The notes beneath the pieces were generated by a model. It searched no databases, had not been told where the DNA came from, and saw nothing but the letters and a program-made list of their open reading frames with translations. Both the position numbers and the translations under genes were made by a program. From Clostridium kluyveri (lineage in GTDB: Bacteria > Bacillota > Clostridia > Clostridiales > Clostridiaceae), in assembly GCF_001902295.1 (NCBI RefSeq), contig NZ_CP018335.1:1240001-1304000 (forward strand): a stretch of 64,000 bases of DNA. Reading direction: 5' to 3'. Positions 27,890-36,948 of this stretch are shown piece by piece. Every line of letters begins with the position of its first letter. Positions within the stretch are counted from its first letter, which is position 1.

Positions 27890-28795
27890 CTATGTAAAAA
27901 AATTAGAATTTTCTCCATAACTTTTATTTTTTACATAGGAAATAAAGTTATGAACTGCAGGGGCAAAATATTTATTTTTTTTGTAAGCAAGATGAATTTG
28001 TCTGGAATACTTAATATTTTTAATGTGTAGTTTTTTTACTTTGGCATATTTAAGAGCAGGTGCTTCAGCTATAATGGATACTCCAAAATTTGCAGCCACT
28101 AAGGCAGAAAGAGCATATTCATCAGAAGCTTCACATATAATCTTTGGATGTAAATCCATATTTTTTAATAACTTTGAAGTAAGTTTGCCTAATCCAGAAG
28201 CTTTATCATATCCTACTAAGGGATAAGGCTCAATATCTCTTAAATCAACACTATCCAATTCTGCTAAAGGGTGATCTGGCGGAACGATTACAAACAGTTT
28301 TTGATCAAAAATAGGAATAAAAATTATATCTGGTTCCTCTTCTACATAGGATGCAAATATTAAATCATATTTGTCGTTTTTTAAACCCTCTAGTAATTCA
28401 TCAGTAATCCCCTGTTTAAAAGTAAAAGTAACATTTCTGTTTTCTTCTAAGTTTAAAAAGCTGCGTACTGTTTTTGGAATATAATACTGGGATAATGGGA
28501 AAATATATGCTATATCAACATGGCCCTGATCACTACTGGCTAGCTGCTTCATATCTTTTTTAGCATTATCTAATTCATGTAATATTTTTTCTACATGATT
28601 TAAAAATATTAAACCATATTTTGTTAGCACAACATTTCTACCATTTTTTTCAAATAAACAAAGTTCAAGTTCTTCTTCTAAATTTGCTATGGACTTACTC
28701 AGACTGGGTTGGGATATATTTAATTTTGCAGCTGCTTGTCTAAAATGTTGTAAATGAGCAATTTCCCTAAAATAATATAATTGATTTAAATTCAT
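27890..28795 (-). CDS. LysR-type transcriptional regulator (first set)
   Basis: 301-residue LTTR: winged HTH about 1-60 (NLNQLYYFREIAHLQHFRQA then AKLNISQPSLSKSIANLEEE), co-inducer-binding domain about 90-290. Divergent from aroD, ydiB-like and ene-reductase genes across a 293-bp region, so it very likely controls them. It is a paralogue of the LysR at 42363-43241 (same QPSLS recognition helix and FEKxGRNVVLTKYG). The effector is presumably a hydroaromatic acid or pathway intermediate, by inference from the targets. Start ATG after GGGAGGT. Confidence 0.9.
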   Translation of the reverse strand: MNLNQLYYFREIAHLQHFRQAAAKLNISQPSLSKSIANLEEELELCLFEKNGRNVVLTKYGLIFLNHVEKILHELDNAKKDMKQLASSDQGHVDIAYIFPLSQYYIPKTVRSFLNLEENRNVTFTFKQGITDELLEGLKNDKYDLIFASYVEEEPDIIFIPIFDQKLFVIVPPDHPLAELDSVDLRDIEPYPLVGYDKASGLGKLTSKLLKNMDLHPKIICEASDEYALSALVAANFGVSIIAEAPALKYAKVKKLHIKNIKYSRQIHLAYKKNKYFAPAVHNFISYVKNKSYGENSNFFT

Positions 28796-28947
28796 TGGGT
28801 CATCTACCTCCCCTATAATAAAGATAACATAAATGATAGTAAAAAGCTATTAATAAACATTAAAATATATATTAGAATTATCAAAGATATTAGACTATAA
28901 TATAAGCATAGTATGTTAAAAAAGTAACTAAGTTGTTTGTTGGTATG

Positions 28948-28984
28948 ATACTATTTATAATACTCTAAGTATTATAAATAGTAT
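28948..28984. promoter_or_regulatory. Perfect 17-bp inverted repeat, candidate operator
   Basis: ATACTATTTATAATACT and its exact reverse complement are separated by CTA, between the divergent LysR and aroD genes. The symmetry and position suggest a regulator-binding site or a leader hairpin upstream of aroD. No T tract follows, so a terminator is less likely. Confidence 0.5.
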
Positions 28985-29088
28985 GGTATTTAGCTTATTT
29001 TAATATTAGTGATATAGCTATAAAAGTTACTTGAAATTAATGAGTTATATTGAAATAAATATTTAAACTCTAGAAAGGGAAATTAAAA

Positions 29089-29856
29089 ATGGGAAGTATA
29101 GTTAAAGTAAGAAATATAGAATTAGGTGAAGGAGTTCCTAAGATTGCAGTTCCATTTGTAGGATGTGATGAAGAGGAAATAATGGAGGAAGTAGCTGGTG
29201 TAAAGACAACTAAACTTGATATTGTGGAATGGAGAATTGATTATTACAGATATGTAGAAGATGTTGAGAAGGTAAAGAAACTTTTACAAGAAATGAGAAA
29301 AAATTTAAATAATATTCCTATATTAGTGACCTTTAGGACTGTTAAGGAAGGTGGAAAAAAGGAAATCAGTCTGGAATATTATATAGAACTTAATAGAGCA
29401 ATTGCATCTACTGGAAATGCTGATATGATAGACATTGAATTATTTATAGCAGAGGATAAAGCAGTAAAAAAAGTTGTAGAGGAACTTCATGAATATAATA
29501 TAAAAGTAATTATGTCAAATCATGATTTTCACAAAACTCCTCATAAAGATGAGTTAGTATCAAGAATGTGCAGGATGCAGCAGTTAGGTGCAGATATAGC
29601 TAAGATAGCAGTAATGCCATGTAGTACAAAAGATGTACTTGAACTTTTAAGTGCTACTTGTGAAATGAAATGTAAACATAATGATACTCCAATTATTACT
29701 ATGTCTATGGGAACTCTTGGTGTTATCACCCGTTTGGCAGGTGAAACTTTTGGATCAGCATTGACTTTTGGTTCTGCTAAAGCTGCATCTGCACCAGGAC
29801 AATTAGAAGCAAATGAGCTATATAAGGTGCTTCATCTCATTAGTGAATATAGATAA
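29089..29856 (+). CDS. aroD: Type I 3-dehydroquinate dehydratase
   Basis: 255-residue class I dehydroquinase (TIM barrel, Schiff base) interconverting 3-dehydroquinate and 3-dehydroshikimate. Expected catalytic residues: Glu47 in DIVEWRID, His145 in SNHDFHKTP and Lys172 in IAKIAVMP, plus the C-terminal substrate-closing loop ASAPGQLEANEL. Type I enzymes serve biosynthesis or hydroaromatic catabolism. The divergent LysR and the neighbouring YdiB-like dehydrogenase and ene-reductase point to a catabolic or reductive role. E. coli has a comparable ydiB-aroD neighbourhood. Start ATG after GAAAGGG. Confidence 0.93.
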   Translation: MGSIVKVRNIELGEGVPKIAVPFVGCDEEEIMEEVAGVKTTKLDIVEWRIDYYRYVEDVEKVKKLLQEMRKNLNNIPILVTFRTVKEGGKKEISLEYYIELNRAIASTGNADMIDIELFIAEDKAVKKVVEELHEYNIKVIMSNHDFHKTPHKDELVSRMCRMQQLGADIAKIAVMPCSTKDVLELLSATCEMKCKHNDTPIITMSMGTLGVITRLAGETFGSALTFGSAKAASAPGQLEANELYKVLHLISEYR

Positions 29857-30029
29857 CTTAAAGACGCATAAAAACCCATCCAAATGTTTTAGTATAGTAA
29901 GCGACCAAACAAACCAATTAAAACAAAGGGATAGGGTTCATATATTGTAACACCATTATATAATATTAAGCCAGCAATTGGCAAGCATAAATAAAATATG
30001 AAAATTAAATTAAAAGGAGAAGATTTATT

Positions 30030-30902
30030 ATGACTCAAAAAATTACAGGACATACAGAACTTATAGGATTAATTGCATATCCAATCAGGCATTCAAGTTC
30101 ACCGGAGATGCATAATGAGGCATTTCAAAAATTAGGTTTGGATTATGCTTATCTTGCTTTTGAGGTTGGTAATGAGAACCTAGAAGACACTATAAAGGGA
30201 TTTAGAGCAATGAAAGTACGGGGTTCTAATGTATCAATGCCTAATAAAACTGTGGTGCACAAATATCTTGATAAGCTATCGGAGGCTGCAGAACTTTGTG
30301 GAGCAGTTAATACAATTGTAAACGATAATAATGTGTTAACCGGACATATTACAGATGGAATTGGATATATGAAATCATTAGAAGATGCAGGAATTAATAT
30401 AATAGGTAAGAAAATCACAGTTGCAGGAGCAGGGGGTGCAGCTACAGCAATTGAAATACAGGCTGCTTTGGATGGTGTGGCTGAAATATCAATATTTAAT
30501 CGGAAAGATAAATTTTTCGAAAGAGGTGAAAAAACAGTAAAGGATATTAATGAAAGAACTAAATGCAAGGCAATTTTATATGATTTGGCAGATTTGGATA
30601 AACTGAAGGAAGAAATTGCAGATAGCTGTTTATTTGCAAATGCAACTGGAGTTGGAATGAAACCTTTAGAGGGACAAACATATATTCCCGATACAAGCTT
30701 TTTCAGACCTGATTTAATTGTGACAGATACTGTTTATGAACCAAGAAAAACAGAATTATTGAGAATGGCTAAGAAAGCTGGATGTAGAACTATGAACGGC
30801 TTGGGTATGATGTTATTTCAGGGAGCTGCTGCTTTTAAATTATGGATGGGAAAGGATATGCCTATTGAATACATGAAAAAGGTATTAAATATTGAATATT
30901 AA
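30030..30902 (+). CDS. Quinate/shikimate dehydrogenase, YdiB-like
   Basis: 290-residue shikimate dehydrogenase family protein. N-terminal substrate domain: PIRHSSSPEMHN (about 17-28), lysine in GSNVSMPNKTVV (about 64-75), and ITDGIGYMKSLE. Rossmann domain: AGAGGAATAIEI (about 133-144). C-terminal GLGMMLFQGAAAFKLWMG. The SMPNK signature, FNRKDKFFERG and the overall pattern are nearer to E. coli YdiB (NAD- or NADP-linked quinate and shikimate oxidation) than to biosynthetic AroE. Lies 173 bases after aroD with a good AAAGGAG site; likely co-transcribed. Paralogue of 38258-39127. Confidence 0.88.
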   Translation: MTQKITGHTELIGLIAYPIRHSSSPEMHNEAFQKLGLDYAYLAFEVGNENLEDTIKGFRAMKVRGSNVSMPNKTVVHKYLDKLSEAAELCGAVNTIVNDNNVLTGHITDGIGYMKSLEDAGINIIGKKITVAGAGGAATAIEIQAALDGVAEISIFNRKDKFFERGEKTVKDINERTKCKAILYDLADLDKLKEEIADSCLFANATGVGMKPLEGQTYIPDTSFFRPDLIVTDTVYEPRKTELLRMAKKAGCRTMNGLGMMLFQGAAAFKLWMGKDMPIEYMKKVLNIEY

Positions 30903-31013
30903 TTTTTAAAATATTTAGAATGGTCATGCAATATATATAGAAAAAATCTATATATATTGTACTTACAATTGATTATATGAATGTATGAATCACTTGATAA
31001 TGGAGGAATAAAG

Positions 31014-33011
31014 ATGAAAAAATATAAAAATATTTTTAGTTCGCTAAAAGTAAAAAATATGGTATTAAAGAATAGAATAGTTATGCCCCCTATGGGTACC
31101 AATTATGCAGGACAAAATGGAGAAATAAGAGAAGAGCATATTAAGTATTATGAACAAAGGGCTAAAGGGGAAACAGGATTAATAATTGTGGAAAATGCTG
31201 CAGTAGATTTTCCATTAGGGTCAAATGGAACAACACAGCTTAGAATAGATCATGACAGCTTTATACCTGCTTTATATAACCTAACTGAAAAGTTACACAA
31301 ATATGGTACAAATGCAGCAATGCAGATCAATCACTCAGGGGCTTCTGCTGTACCAGGCAGAATAGGCTGCCAGCCTGTATCTTCTTCAAATATTCCATCT
31401 AAAACCGGTGGTTCAATACCAAGGCCTTTGGAAAGAAAAGAAATATTAGATATAGTTGAAGAATATGCCAAGGCAGCAAAAAGAGTTCAAATAGCTGGTT
31501 TTGATGCAGTAGAAATACATGCAGGACATTCCTATTTAATCAGTCAATTTTTATCACCAATTTATAATAAACGTAGAGATGAATTTGGCGGAAATATTGA
31601 AAATAGAGCCAGATTTGGAAGAATGCTAATTGATAGTGTAAGAAGAGAAGTAGGACCTATGTTCCCTATAATAATAAGAGTTAGTGCAGATGAGCTTATA
31701 CAAGGAGGGAATACTCTGCAAGATACACTGAGAATATTAGATTATTTAAATGATGAAGTTGATATTTTTGATGTATCTGCAGCTTTAAATGACTCATTAC
31801 AATATCAGATAGATAAGATGGATCTTGCAGATGGATGGCGTTCATATATGTCTCAAGCTATAAAGGAGAAGTTCAATAAACCAACTATTACAACAGGAAA
31901 TATAAGAAATCCGGAAGTGGCTGAGGAAATATTAGCTCAAGGAAAGGCCGACTTAATAGGAATGGGCAGAGGATTAATTGCTGAACCTAAATGGGCATTG
32001 AAAGTTAAAAATGGACAAGAAGATATGCTTAGAAAATGTATATCCTGTAATATTGGATGTGCAGGCCATAGAATAGGATTAAACAGACCAATTAGATGTA
32101 CTGTTAATCCTGATACTATATATGAGGATGAATATAAAAATAAAAAGGTAAAGAAACAAACAAATGTAGTAGTCATCGGAGGGGGAACCAGTGGCCTTGA
32201 AGCAGCTTGTACAGCAGCAGAATTGGGGTGTAATACTTTTCTGTTTGAAAAAAAACCTTATTTAGGTGGGCTCGCAAAAGAGATTTCAAAGTTTCCAGAT
32301 AAATATAGAGTTTCTTATTTTCCTGAGTATTTAATTAAAAGAGCTAAGAAATTAAATAATCTAACCATATTTACTGATACTAAAGGTAATGTTAAATTAA
32401 TAGATATTGTAAAGCCGGATATTATAGTAAATGCCACAGGTTCAAAGCCTTTACTTCCACCTATAAAGGGCTTATTAGAAAATATTGATAAAGAGGGAGG
32501 AAAATTATATTCTATATTTGGATTGTTGAACAGAATACATGAATTTGAAAATGTAAATTTTGATGGTAAAAAAGTAGTAGTCATTGGCGGAGGAGCAGTG
32601 GGGTTAGATGTTGTAGAATTCTTTTCTGAAAGAAAAGCAAAGACCTCCATAGTTGAGATGTTACCTATGATTGGAAAAGACTTAGATGTAATTACTAAGA
32701 TTTCTGTAAAAGAGATTATAAAGAAATATAATGTTAACGTAAATACAAATACAGCTCTTACAGAAGTGGCATCAGATCACTTTAAAGTAAAAAAAGATGA
32801 CAATGAAATAGTTATGAATTTTGATTATGGCTTTGTATGTCTTGGCATGAGAGCTGAAAATCAGGGATTGGAAAAGTTAAAAGAGCATTTCCAAGATAAA
32901 AATGTGGAAATAATTAATATAGGAGATAGTTTTAGGGCAAGAAAGATAATAGATGGGGTTAAAGAGGGAAGAGATATTATTCTTACACTAGAAAAGATAA
33001 ACGCTATTTAG
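31014..33011 (+). CDS. Old-yellow-enzyme type ene-reductase with Fe-S and FAD domains (first set)
   Basis: 665-residue NADH:flavin oxidoreductase of the FadH/enoate-reductase/BaiCD type. FMN TIM barrel about 1-335 (RIVMPPMGTNYA; catalytic-type HAGHSYLISQFLSP). Fe-S motif CxxCxxxC with a fourth Cys about 12 residues on (CISCNIGCAGHR...RC, about 343-363). FAD/NAD domain about 375-665 (VVVIGGGTSGLEAA; VVVIGGGAVGLDVVEF). Such enzymes reduce C=C bonds conjugated to a carbonyl. In this operon 3-dehydroshikimate, an enone acid, is an attractive substrate; inferred only. ATG 31014 follows TGGAGGA. A terminator follows. Confidence 0.88.
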   Translation: MKKYKNIFSSLKVKNMVLKNRIVMPPMGTNYAGQNGEIREEHIKYYEQRAKGETGLIIVENAAVDFPLGSNGTTQLRIDHDSFIPALYNLTEKLHKYGTNAAMQINHSGASAVPGRIGCQPVSSSNIPSKTGGSIPRPLERKEILDIVEEYAKAAKRVQIAGFDAVEIHAGHSYLISQFLSPIYNKRRDEFGGNIENRARFGRMLIDSVRREVGPMFPIIIRVSADELIQGGNTLQDTLRILDYLNDEVDIFDVSAALNDSLQYQIDKMDLADGWRSYMSQAIKEKFNKPTITTGNIRNPEVAEEILAQGKADLIGMGRGLIAEPKWALKVKNGQEDMLRKCISCNIGCAGHRIGLNRPIRCTVNPDTIYEDEYKNKKVKKQTNVVVIGGGTSGLEAACTAAELGCNTFLFEKKPYLGGLAKEISKFPDKYRVSYFPEYLIKRAKKLNNLTIFTDTKGNVKLIDIVKPDIIVNATGSKPLLPPIKGLLENIDKEGGKLYSIFGLLNRIHEFENVNFDGKKVVVIGGGAVGLDVVEFFSERKAKTSIVEMLPMIGKDLDVITKISVKEIIKKYNVNVNTNTALTEVASDHFKVKKDDNEIVMNFDYGFVCLGMRAENQGLEKLKEHFQDKNVEIINIGDSFRARKIIDGVKEGRDIILTLEKINAI

Positions 33012-33042
33012 TTAGAGTTATTATAGTATAGGTAGAATAAAG

Positions 33043-33077
33043 AACTCTAATTTTCAATTAAGTTAGAGTTTTTTTAT
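33043..33077 (+). terminator. Terminator of the first hydroaromatic set
   Basis: AACTCTAA pairs with TTAGAGTT and is followed by a run of seven or more T. It ends the aroD-ydiB-reductase unit. Confidence 0.75.
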
Positions 33078-33163
33078 TTTTTTAGAATATATTCTTTCAT
33101 AGTAGAAGATAATATTAAAATGTTATGTAAAGTCACTGAGGAGAGAGGAGAAATTTATAACCT

Positions 33164-33274
33164 ATGAAGATTATAGGAAAAAATATTTTCATTAAGATTA
33201 CATCTATGGTTATAATTTTAATTTTTATGATATTTCAAGGAACTAGGGCAGTAGGCGCTTCTGAAGGTGGGTGA
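33164..33274 (+). pseudogene. Signal-peptide ORF out of frame with the epimerase domain
   Basis: ATG at 33164 after GAGAGGAG opens a 36-codon ORF with a clear signal peptide (KITSMVIILIFMIFQGTRA) that stops at 33272. The epimerase domain continues one frame away from 33267. Removing one G in the GGTGGG run (33266-33271) joins the two frames. This looks like the true 5' end of the downstream gene separated by a single-base frameshift (mutation, phase variation or sequence error). Confidence 0.65.
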
Positions 33275-34385
33275 GGTATCTTTAAAAGAAAAGGTAAGTA
33301 TATTAAGAAGAAGTAAGAAAGCTCACAATAATAAAAAATATTCTATGGCAATAAGAGGGTATAATCAAATCATAGAAGATAAATCTCTGCCTGTCCATAT
33401 TATAAATGAAGCGAGAGTATGTAAATTATTAGCTGAGCAAAAAGCGCCTGTTTCAAAAAAGTATTCATTTTCACCTGATTTCATGGAAGTATGTGAAAAT
33501 GGGAAAAAATATTATAAGGACAATAAATGCAGCTATTTTTTATATAAGGATTATGATACCTTTAAAAAATATTTCAATCTTCAACAGGATTGGGTTTATG
33601 TTGAATCGGATCATTTTAAATTTGATCACAAAGGTATACCCATGGTAAAGTACAATGATGAATTTTACTATAATACGGTAACTGTCTGTCAATATGGTCT
33701 ATGGCTATATGATAGATATATTGATAATAAAGAAGATAAAGAGAAATTTTTAAATGCAGCAGATTTTCTAATAGATACTATAAAAAAGGATGGTTCTTTT
33801 CGGTATGAATTTAAATACCATCACTATGAACCTTTAGATGTGGGCTGGACTTCTAGTATGTCACAAGGTCAGGCATTGAGCGTATTTGCCAGGGCCTATA
33901 ATCTAACTAAAGATGTAAAATATTTAAATTCTGGAGGGAGAGTTTTAAAATATTTGCTTACGCCTATTTCTAAAGGTGGAGTAATGGATAATTTAGAAAC
34001 ATTGGATGATAGACTTAAAGACAAAGTGTTTTTCCAGCAGTATGTAAATTCAACTTCTACCTATACTTTAAATGGATTTATATTTACTTTAATTGGTCTA
34101 TATGACTGGAGCAATGTAAATTGTCCAGGGAATATATATTACAGCAATATAGCGAGAGAGTACTGGGATAAAGGGCTAAATAGCCTGAAACTCATTATAC
34201 CTTATTATGATATAGGAGAATTTACAGCCTATGATCTTCATCATGTTGTAAAGAAATCAAAACCAAGCAGTTCAGATTTTTATCATTCGGTGCATATAGA
34301 ACAGATGAATGCACTTTATAATATTACAAAAGACCATTATTTTAAAAATATAAGAGATATGTGGATTTCTTATGTCAGAGAATAA
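33267..34385 (+). CDS. D-glucuronyl C5-epimerase-like protein (frameshifted 5' end)
   Basis: Up to 372 residues from the GTG at 33267, which has no convincing ribosome site. The body matches the D-glucuronyl C5-epimerase C-terminal family: an all-alpha toroid with QYGLWLYDRYI (about 145), the hallmark VGWTSSMSQGQALSVFARAY (about 192-211) and a Tyr-rich NSTSTYTLNGFIFTLIGLYD (about 260). Such enzymes epimerise glucuronate in extracellular polysaccharides, and bacterial members are secreted. The signal peptide here lies one frame away at 33164, so the intact protein would be about 405 residues. As it stands the gene may be inactive for export. Confidence 0.7.
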   Translation: MGEVSLKEKVSILRRSKKAHNNKKYSMAIRGYNQIIEDKSLPVHIINEARVCKLLAEQKAPVSKKYSFSPDFMEVCENGKKYYKDNKCSYFLYKDYDTFKKYFNLQQDWVYVESDHFKFDHKGIPMVKYNDEFYYNTVTVCQYGLWLYDRYIDNKEDKEKFLNAADFLIDTIKKDGSFRYEFKYHHYEPLDVGWTSSMSQGQALSVFARAYNLTKDVKYLNSGGRVLKYLLTPISKGGVMDNLETLDDRLKDKVFFQQYVNSTSTYTLNGFIFTLIGLYDWSNVNCPGNIYYSNIAREYWDKGLNSLKLIIPYYDIGEFTAYDLHHVVKKSKPSSSDFYHSVHIEQMNALYNITKDHYFKNIRDMWISYVRE

Positions 34386-34411
34386 AAAATTATTAATAGT
34401 AATATAAGAGA

Positions 34412-34455
34412 AATATGTCTTCTTAATGTATATTGTATTAGGAGGCATATTTTTA
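34412..34455 (+). terminator. Terminator after the epimerase-like gene
   Basis: ATATGTCTTCTTAAT pairs with ATTAGGAGGCATAT around a short loop, followed by TTTTTATTATATTTTT. Confidence 0.7.
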
Positions 34456-34575
34456 TTATATTTTTCCTATGAAATCTTAATAAAAATTAGATTTTTATAT
34501 ATAAAGTATTGTAAAATAAGTATAGATATTATTTAAATATAATGTTTAAAATAGTATTATGGAAGAGGGGTTTAT

Positions 34576-35346
34576 ATGGTTGAGAATTTTGAAATAAAAG
34601 ATGAACAGAATAGAAGTATAAGGGGAATTATAAATAGACCTGGTATATCAGGCAAAATCCCATGCATAATTTTCTGTCATGGATTCATGGGAAATAAATT
34701 GGGGCATAATTTTATGTTTGTGAAAATAGCCAGAACCTTGGAAAAACTTAATATAGCTTCTATTAGATTTGATTTTATGGGAAGTGGAGAAAGTGATGGG
34801 GATTTTAAGGATGTTACCATATCCTCAGAAGTAGAAGATTGTAAAAAAGTACTACAATTTGCAAGTTCTCTTGATTATATTGATAAAGGTAATATAAATA
34901 TATTAGGGTTCAGTATGGGTGCCGCAATTGCCGTAGTAATTGCTTCTACTTATCCTAATATAATCAAAAATTCTATACTTATGAGTGCTGGATTCAATAT
35001 GTATGACATATTTATTTCAGAAGTTACAGGGGATAGATTATATGAATTTTTAGAAAAGGGATATATAAATTTTGAAAATAATATACTTAGTGAAAAAGCC
35101 ATAGAGGACGCATTTAATTATAGGGTTTTTGATTATTTAAAAGATATGAGGGGAAATACACTTATAGTTCACGGTACAGAAGATAAGTCCGTACATCCCT
35201 TATATGCAAAGAAAATTCAGCAATTATTGGGAAGTGAAGCTAAATTAAAATTTATTAAGGGATCGGACCACTGTTATTCCAGCCCAGAATACTATGGAGA
35301 ATTGGTTAAACAAATAGTAAAATTTGTAAAGGCATATATACTCTGA
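34576..35346 (+). CDS. Alpha/beta hydrolase (esterase/acyltransferase type)
   Basis: 256-residue serine hydrolase: oxyanion region HGFMGNK (about 35), nucleophile elbow GFSMGAAIAV (Ser about 113), acid in VHGTEDKSVHP (about 203), and catalytic His in GSDHCYSSPEYY (about 233). It resembles cinnamoyl-esterase-like hydrolases (Est1E/LJ0536 type), which cleave aromatic esters such as chlorogenate. That would release quinate, the presumed substrate of the flanking genes; this link is inference. Start ATG after GAAGAGGGG. Single gene with its own terminator. Confidence 0.8.
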   Translation: MVENFEIKDEQNRSIRGIINRPGISGKIPCIIFCHGFMGNKLGHNFMFVKIARTLEKLNIASIRFDFMGSGESDGDFKDVTISSEVEDCKKVLQFASSLDYIDKGNINILGFSMGAAIAVVIASTYPNIIKNSILMSAGFNMYDIFISEVTGDRLYEFLEKGYINFENNILSEKAIEDAFNYRVFDYLKDMRGNTLIVHGTEDKSVHPLYAKKIQQLLGSEAKLKFIKGSDHCYSSPEYYGELVKQIVKFVKAYIL

Positions 35347-35418
35347 AAAATTCAATGGATATATTACATAAAGTATCAAAAAATAGTAGAAAAGTTTAGT
35401 ATTTAGGACAAAAATAAT

Positions 35419-35463
35419 ACACACTAAAAAACTCCATAAATATCTGGGGAATTTTTAGTGTGT
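35419..35463. terminator. Bidirectional terminator between hydrolase and MFS genes
   Basis: ACACACTAAAAA pairs with TTTTTAGTGTGT around a loop with CTCC/GGGG. It lies between two convergent units. Confidence 0.75.
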
Positions 35464-35509
35464 AAATATTAGTTGTCATTTTACATTAACTTAAGTATAG
35501 TAGAATAAA

Positions 35510-36814
35510 TTAGTTAGGAATTATAATGCGTTTAGGTTTTCCTATGATAAATATATAGGATAATGCTCCTATAAGGGCCATACAAGAGACAAAAACTAAT
35601 GCAGATGAATAAGAACCAGTTTTTGAAATTAAATAACCAACTATAGCGGGAGATAAGGCACCACCCATATTAGCTACAAAGTTATAAGTACCCCCGCATA
35701 GACCTACAAGATCCTTAGGGGCTATTTCAGATAACAGTGCCCAGGAAATAGCTGATGCCATGCCTTGCCCGAAAAATGATATGGACATGAATGTAATAAC
35801 AACGTTAACATCTGTGGTATAATTAGCTACCATGATTACAGAAGATAGTAATAGCCCCACAATAACAGGAAGTTTACGTGAAAGTCCAAGTCCTAATTCT
35901 CTTGATATCATCCAGTCTGACCATTTACCGGCTACGAGAACTCCGGCAATTGCTGCAAGGTAAGGCAAGGAGCCATAGATTCCAACTTTTAATATAGCCA
36001 TATCTTTTTCATTTACAAGATAGGAAGGAAACCAGGTCATAAAAAAGAACAGTATGGCAGTTATAGCAAAGCCTCCTATGTACATTCCCCATAATTGGCG
36101 GCTGGTGAATAAATACTTTATTTCTTTTTTAGTAATTTTCTTTTGTTCTGATACTGTATCAGAGAGACCTCCACCTTCTTTGATAAGATTAAGTTCTTCT
36201 TTATTAATGCCTTTTGAATGAGCTGGATCATTATAATGGGTGAACCAAATAAAAGCAAATAAAAGTCCGAGTATACCTGTAACAATGAATATGACTCTCC
36301 AACCAAAAGTTACTAAAAGCCAGGTGAGAATAGGAGTACAAAGGGCAAGGCCTACATACTCAGAGGCAGTATAGGCACCAATGGCTAAACCTCGTTCTTT
36401 AGAGGGAAACCATGTAGTCACAATACGACCATTTGCAGGAAAAGCCGGCGCTTCGAAAAATCCAAGTCCAAGTCGACAGAATATCATACTGGTAAAATTA
36501 AAAGTGAAAGCGACAATTCCAGTAAAAGCAGACCATCCGCAAAGGGCAACTCCATATACCAATCTAGGCCCTAATCTGTCTAGAAACCAACCGCTTGGAA
36601 TTTGCATAACAGTATATGACCAGCTTAGAGCAGAAAATATGAGTCCCATTTTAGCCGGATCCAGCATAAACTCTTTCGATAAAAATGGAGCGGCTACAGA
36701 AAGATTAGCTCTATCTAAATAATTTATAAAAGTTATTGAACACACTAAGAAAAGTATAAACCATCTTTTCCTAGTAGGATTGTTTCCTAAGTTACTTACA
36801 ATATTTTTTCTCAT
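35510..36814 (-). CDS. MFS transporter, anion:cation symporter type
   Basis: 434-residue transporter with 12 predicted TM helices of the ACS family (sugar-acid and organic-anion uptake). Signature FINYLDRANLSVAAPFLSKE is at about 24-43, and SGWFLDRLGPRLVYG forms the loop 2-3 motif. It resembles galactonate/glucarate permeases. Last gene of the minus-strand set after the YdiN-like transporter, TIM-barrel enzyme, ene-reductase and YdiB-like dehydrogenase. A role in importing quinate, shikimate or a related acid is inferred from the neighbours. Start ATG after GGGAGGGAT. Confidence 0.85.
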   Translation of the reverse strand: MRKNIVSNLGNNPTRKRWFILFLVCSITFINYLDRANLSVAAPFLSKEFMLDPAKMGLIFSALSWSYTVMQIPSGWFLDRLGPRLVYGVALCGWSAFTGIVAFTFNFTSMIFCRLGLGFFEAPAFPANGRIVTTWFPSKERGLAIGAYTASEYVGLALCTPILTWLLVTFGWRVIFIVTGILGLLFAFIWFTHYNDPAHSKGINKEELNLIKEGGGLSDTVSEQKKITKKEIKYLFTSRQLWGMYIGGFAITAILFFFMTWFPSYLVNEKDMAILKVGIYGSLPYLAAIAGVLVAGKWSDWMISRELGLGLSRKLPVIVGLLLSSVIMVANYTTDVNVVITFMSISFFGQGMASAISWALLSEIAPKDLVGLCGGTYNFVANMGGALSPAIVGYLISKTGSYSSALVFVSCMALIGALSYIFIIGKPKRIIIPN

Positions 36815-36948
36815 TATTTTATCCCTCCCATTTAGAATTAAACCTATACATTAGTTTTAATAATAGGTGAATAATTCCATTAAATATAGTATATGAGGTT
36901 TTTATAACTAAGAAGTTTATTTATATTCTAAATTGTTTAATTATAGTA

